DNA from: Comamonadaceae bacterium
GTDB lineage: Bacteria; Pseudomonadota; Gammaproteobacteria; Burkholderiales; Burkholderiaceae_C
Assembly: GCA_027488215.1 (NCBI GenBank)
Contig: JAIYCB010000044.1
Span: 62,001-126,000, forward strand
Direction: 5' to 3'
Length of the DNA: 64,000 nucleotides
Shown here: positions 63,456 through 64,000 of the stretch, piece by piece
Position numbering within the stretch: position 1 is the first letter of the stretch
Layout of the letters: every line of letters begins with the position of its first letter
Program-made: the position numbers and the translations under genes
The notes under the pieces: generated by a model
The model's database searches: none
Told to the model about the DNA's origin: nothing
Seen by the model: only the letters and a program-made list of their open reading frames with translations

Positions 63456-64000
63456 TCATATCGAGTAGACAGGTTCGTCTAAGCCATTGGCCAAGTGTGT
63501 TTTCGCCCAAATCAAGGGGTCTTCACTCTTGGGCAACAAGACACCTGCAGGTCGAACCCGTTGTTCACTGGCGACCAATGCAGGCGGTTCAAGCCCTTGC
63601 TCAAGCGCCACTGCAGCATCGTGCAACATGCGACGGGCCATGACAATTGCGCGATCCGAAGGTAGCAATTTTTCTGACGCATGGTCTTGAATGGGTCCCA
63701 TGCTTTCTTGAAGCGAATAGTCTTGGGCTGAAAAACCAAACACACCGCTGTACGCACGCTTTTCTTGTTGGGCTTTTCTGTCCATCAAATAATCATTGTT
63801 GCGGTTTGCTTTGGGAATAAAGCTGCCTGGTTCTTCGTATTCAACATGGATGCCTTTTCCTGCGGACATCGCTTCATATTCTTCTGTGGTCAATGGTTGT
63901 TTGGGCTGCCAATTGATGCTCCATGCCCAACATTCGTGGTCGTTGATGGGCACCCATGCGTGACCGCCCAGCGCATGTTGACCAAAGGGTGGAATCATGG
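63456..64000 (-). CDS. C-terminal part of a Rieske non-heme iron oxygenase (phthalate-dioxygenase-like), cut by window edge
   Basis: About 181 residues, continuing past 64000. The segment AYSGVFGFSAQDYSLQESMG and PIQDHASEKLLPSDRAIVMA with RRMLHDAAVALEQG is typical of the C-terminal domain of phthalate 4,5-dioxygenase-type oxygenase components. The Rieske cluster would lie beyond the edge. Methionine at 63998 is probably internal. The 38-nt gap to the Bug gene suggests an operon. Confidence 0.8.
   Translation of the reverse strand, partial: MIPPFGQHALGGHAWVPINDHECWAWSINWQPKQPLTTEEYEAMSAGKGIHVEYEEPGSFIPKANRNNDYLMDRKAQQEKRAYSGVFGFSAQDYSLQESMGPIQDHASEKLLPSDRAIVMARRMLHDAAVALEQGLEPPALVASEQRVRPAGVLLPKSEDPLIWAKTHLANGLDEPVYSI

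Overview
The window is a contiguous piece of a high-GC betaproteobacterial chromosome, most likely Burkholderiales and within that Comamonadaceae (Limnohabitans/Rhodoferax-like). This is inferred from the gene content and order (folK-pcnB-HAD-hda-AI-2E facing purM, DUF3579, a GntR-UTRA regulator beside sdhCDABE-gltA, a Bug/TctC solute-binding protein). I saw no tRNA, rRNA, CRISPR array, insertion sequence, integrase or attachment site. Most of the window is chromosomal core with accessory blocks in between. Family assignments are from motif recognition, not database searches.

Layout. (1) 0-8 kb: a five-gene, mostly 4-nt-overlapping minus operon (AI-2E permease, hda, HAD phosphatase, pcnB, folK), divergent purM, then sirB1-like and murJ on minus and rpsT on plus. 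(2) 8.6-11.6 kb: DUF3579, argD, argF, YkgJ-type protein. (3) 11.7-20 kb: kynB-kynU-kynA (tryptophan to anthranilate), an IorAB-type molybdenum hydroxylase, a lytic transglycosylase and an FAD monooxygenase. (4) 20-26.8 kb: aldo/keto reductase and a set of exported proteins (DUF1501/DUF1800 pair, metallo-beta-lactamase fold enzyme, alpha/beta hydrolase). (5) 26.9-34.6 kb: an accessory module of one small ORF, a 7TM sensor kinase, a response regulator, a receiver-less copy of that regulator's DNA-binding domain, and a 1400-residue multi-Ig surface protein with an IPTL-CTERM tail. (6) 34.7-46.5 kb: a TCA-cycle block: acnB, a small exported protein, a CoA-ester lyase and mdh on minus; gntR, sdhCDAB, sdhE and gltA on plus. 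(7) 46.5-51.8 kb: a MoxR/DUF58/VWA cluster with a PDZ-less S1C protease and a second VWA protein. (8) 51.9-64 kb: catabolic and accessory genes (second CoA-ester lyase, SDR, tannase-family lipoprotein, membrane spermidine-synthase-like protein, exported methyltransferase-like protein, APC permease), ending in a visibly more A/T-rich stretch with an epoxide-hydrolase-like protein, SDR, Bug protein and the C-terminal part of a Rieske oxygenase.

Most interesting. The palindrome TCTTATATAAGA sits between the likely -35 and -10 of gntR in the mdh/gntR intergenic region, a near copy lies ahead of sdhC, and an identical copy lies between the DUF3579 gene and argD. This suggests one GntR regulator controlling most of the local TCA genes plus one remote target. 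The second is the sensor/regulator/decapitated-regulator/giant IPTL-CTERM protein module, with an overlooked 50-residue ORF that overlaps the kinase start by GTGA.
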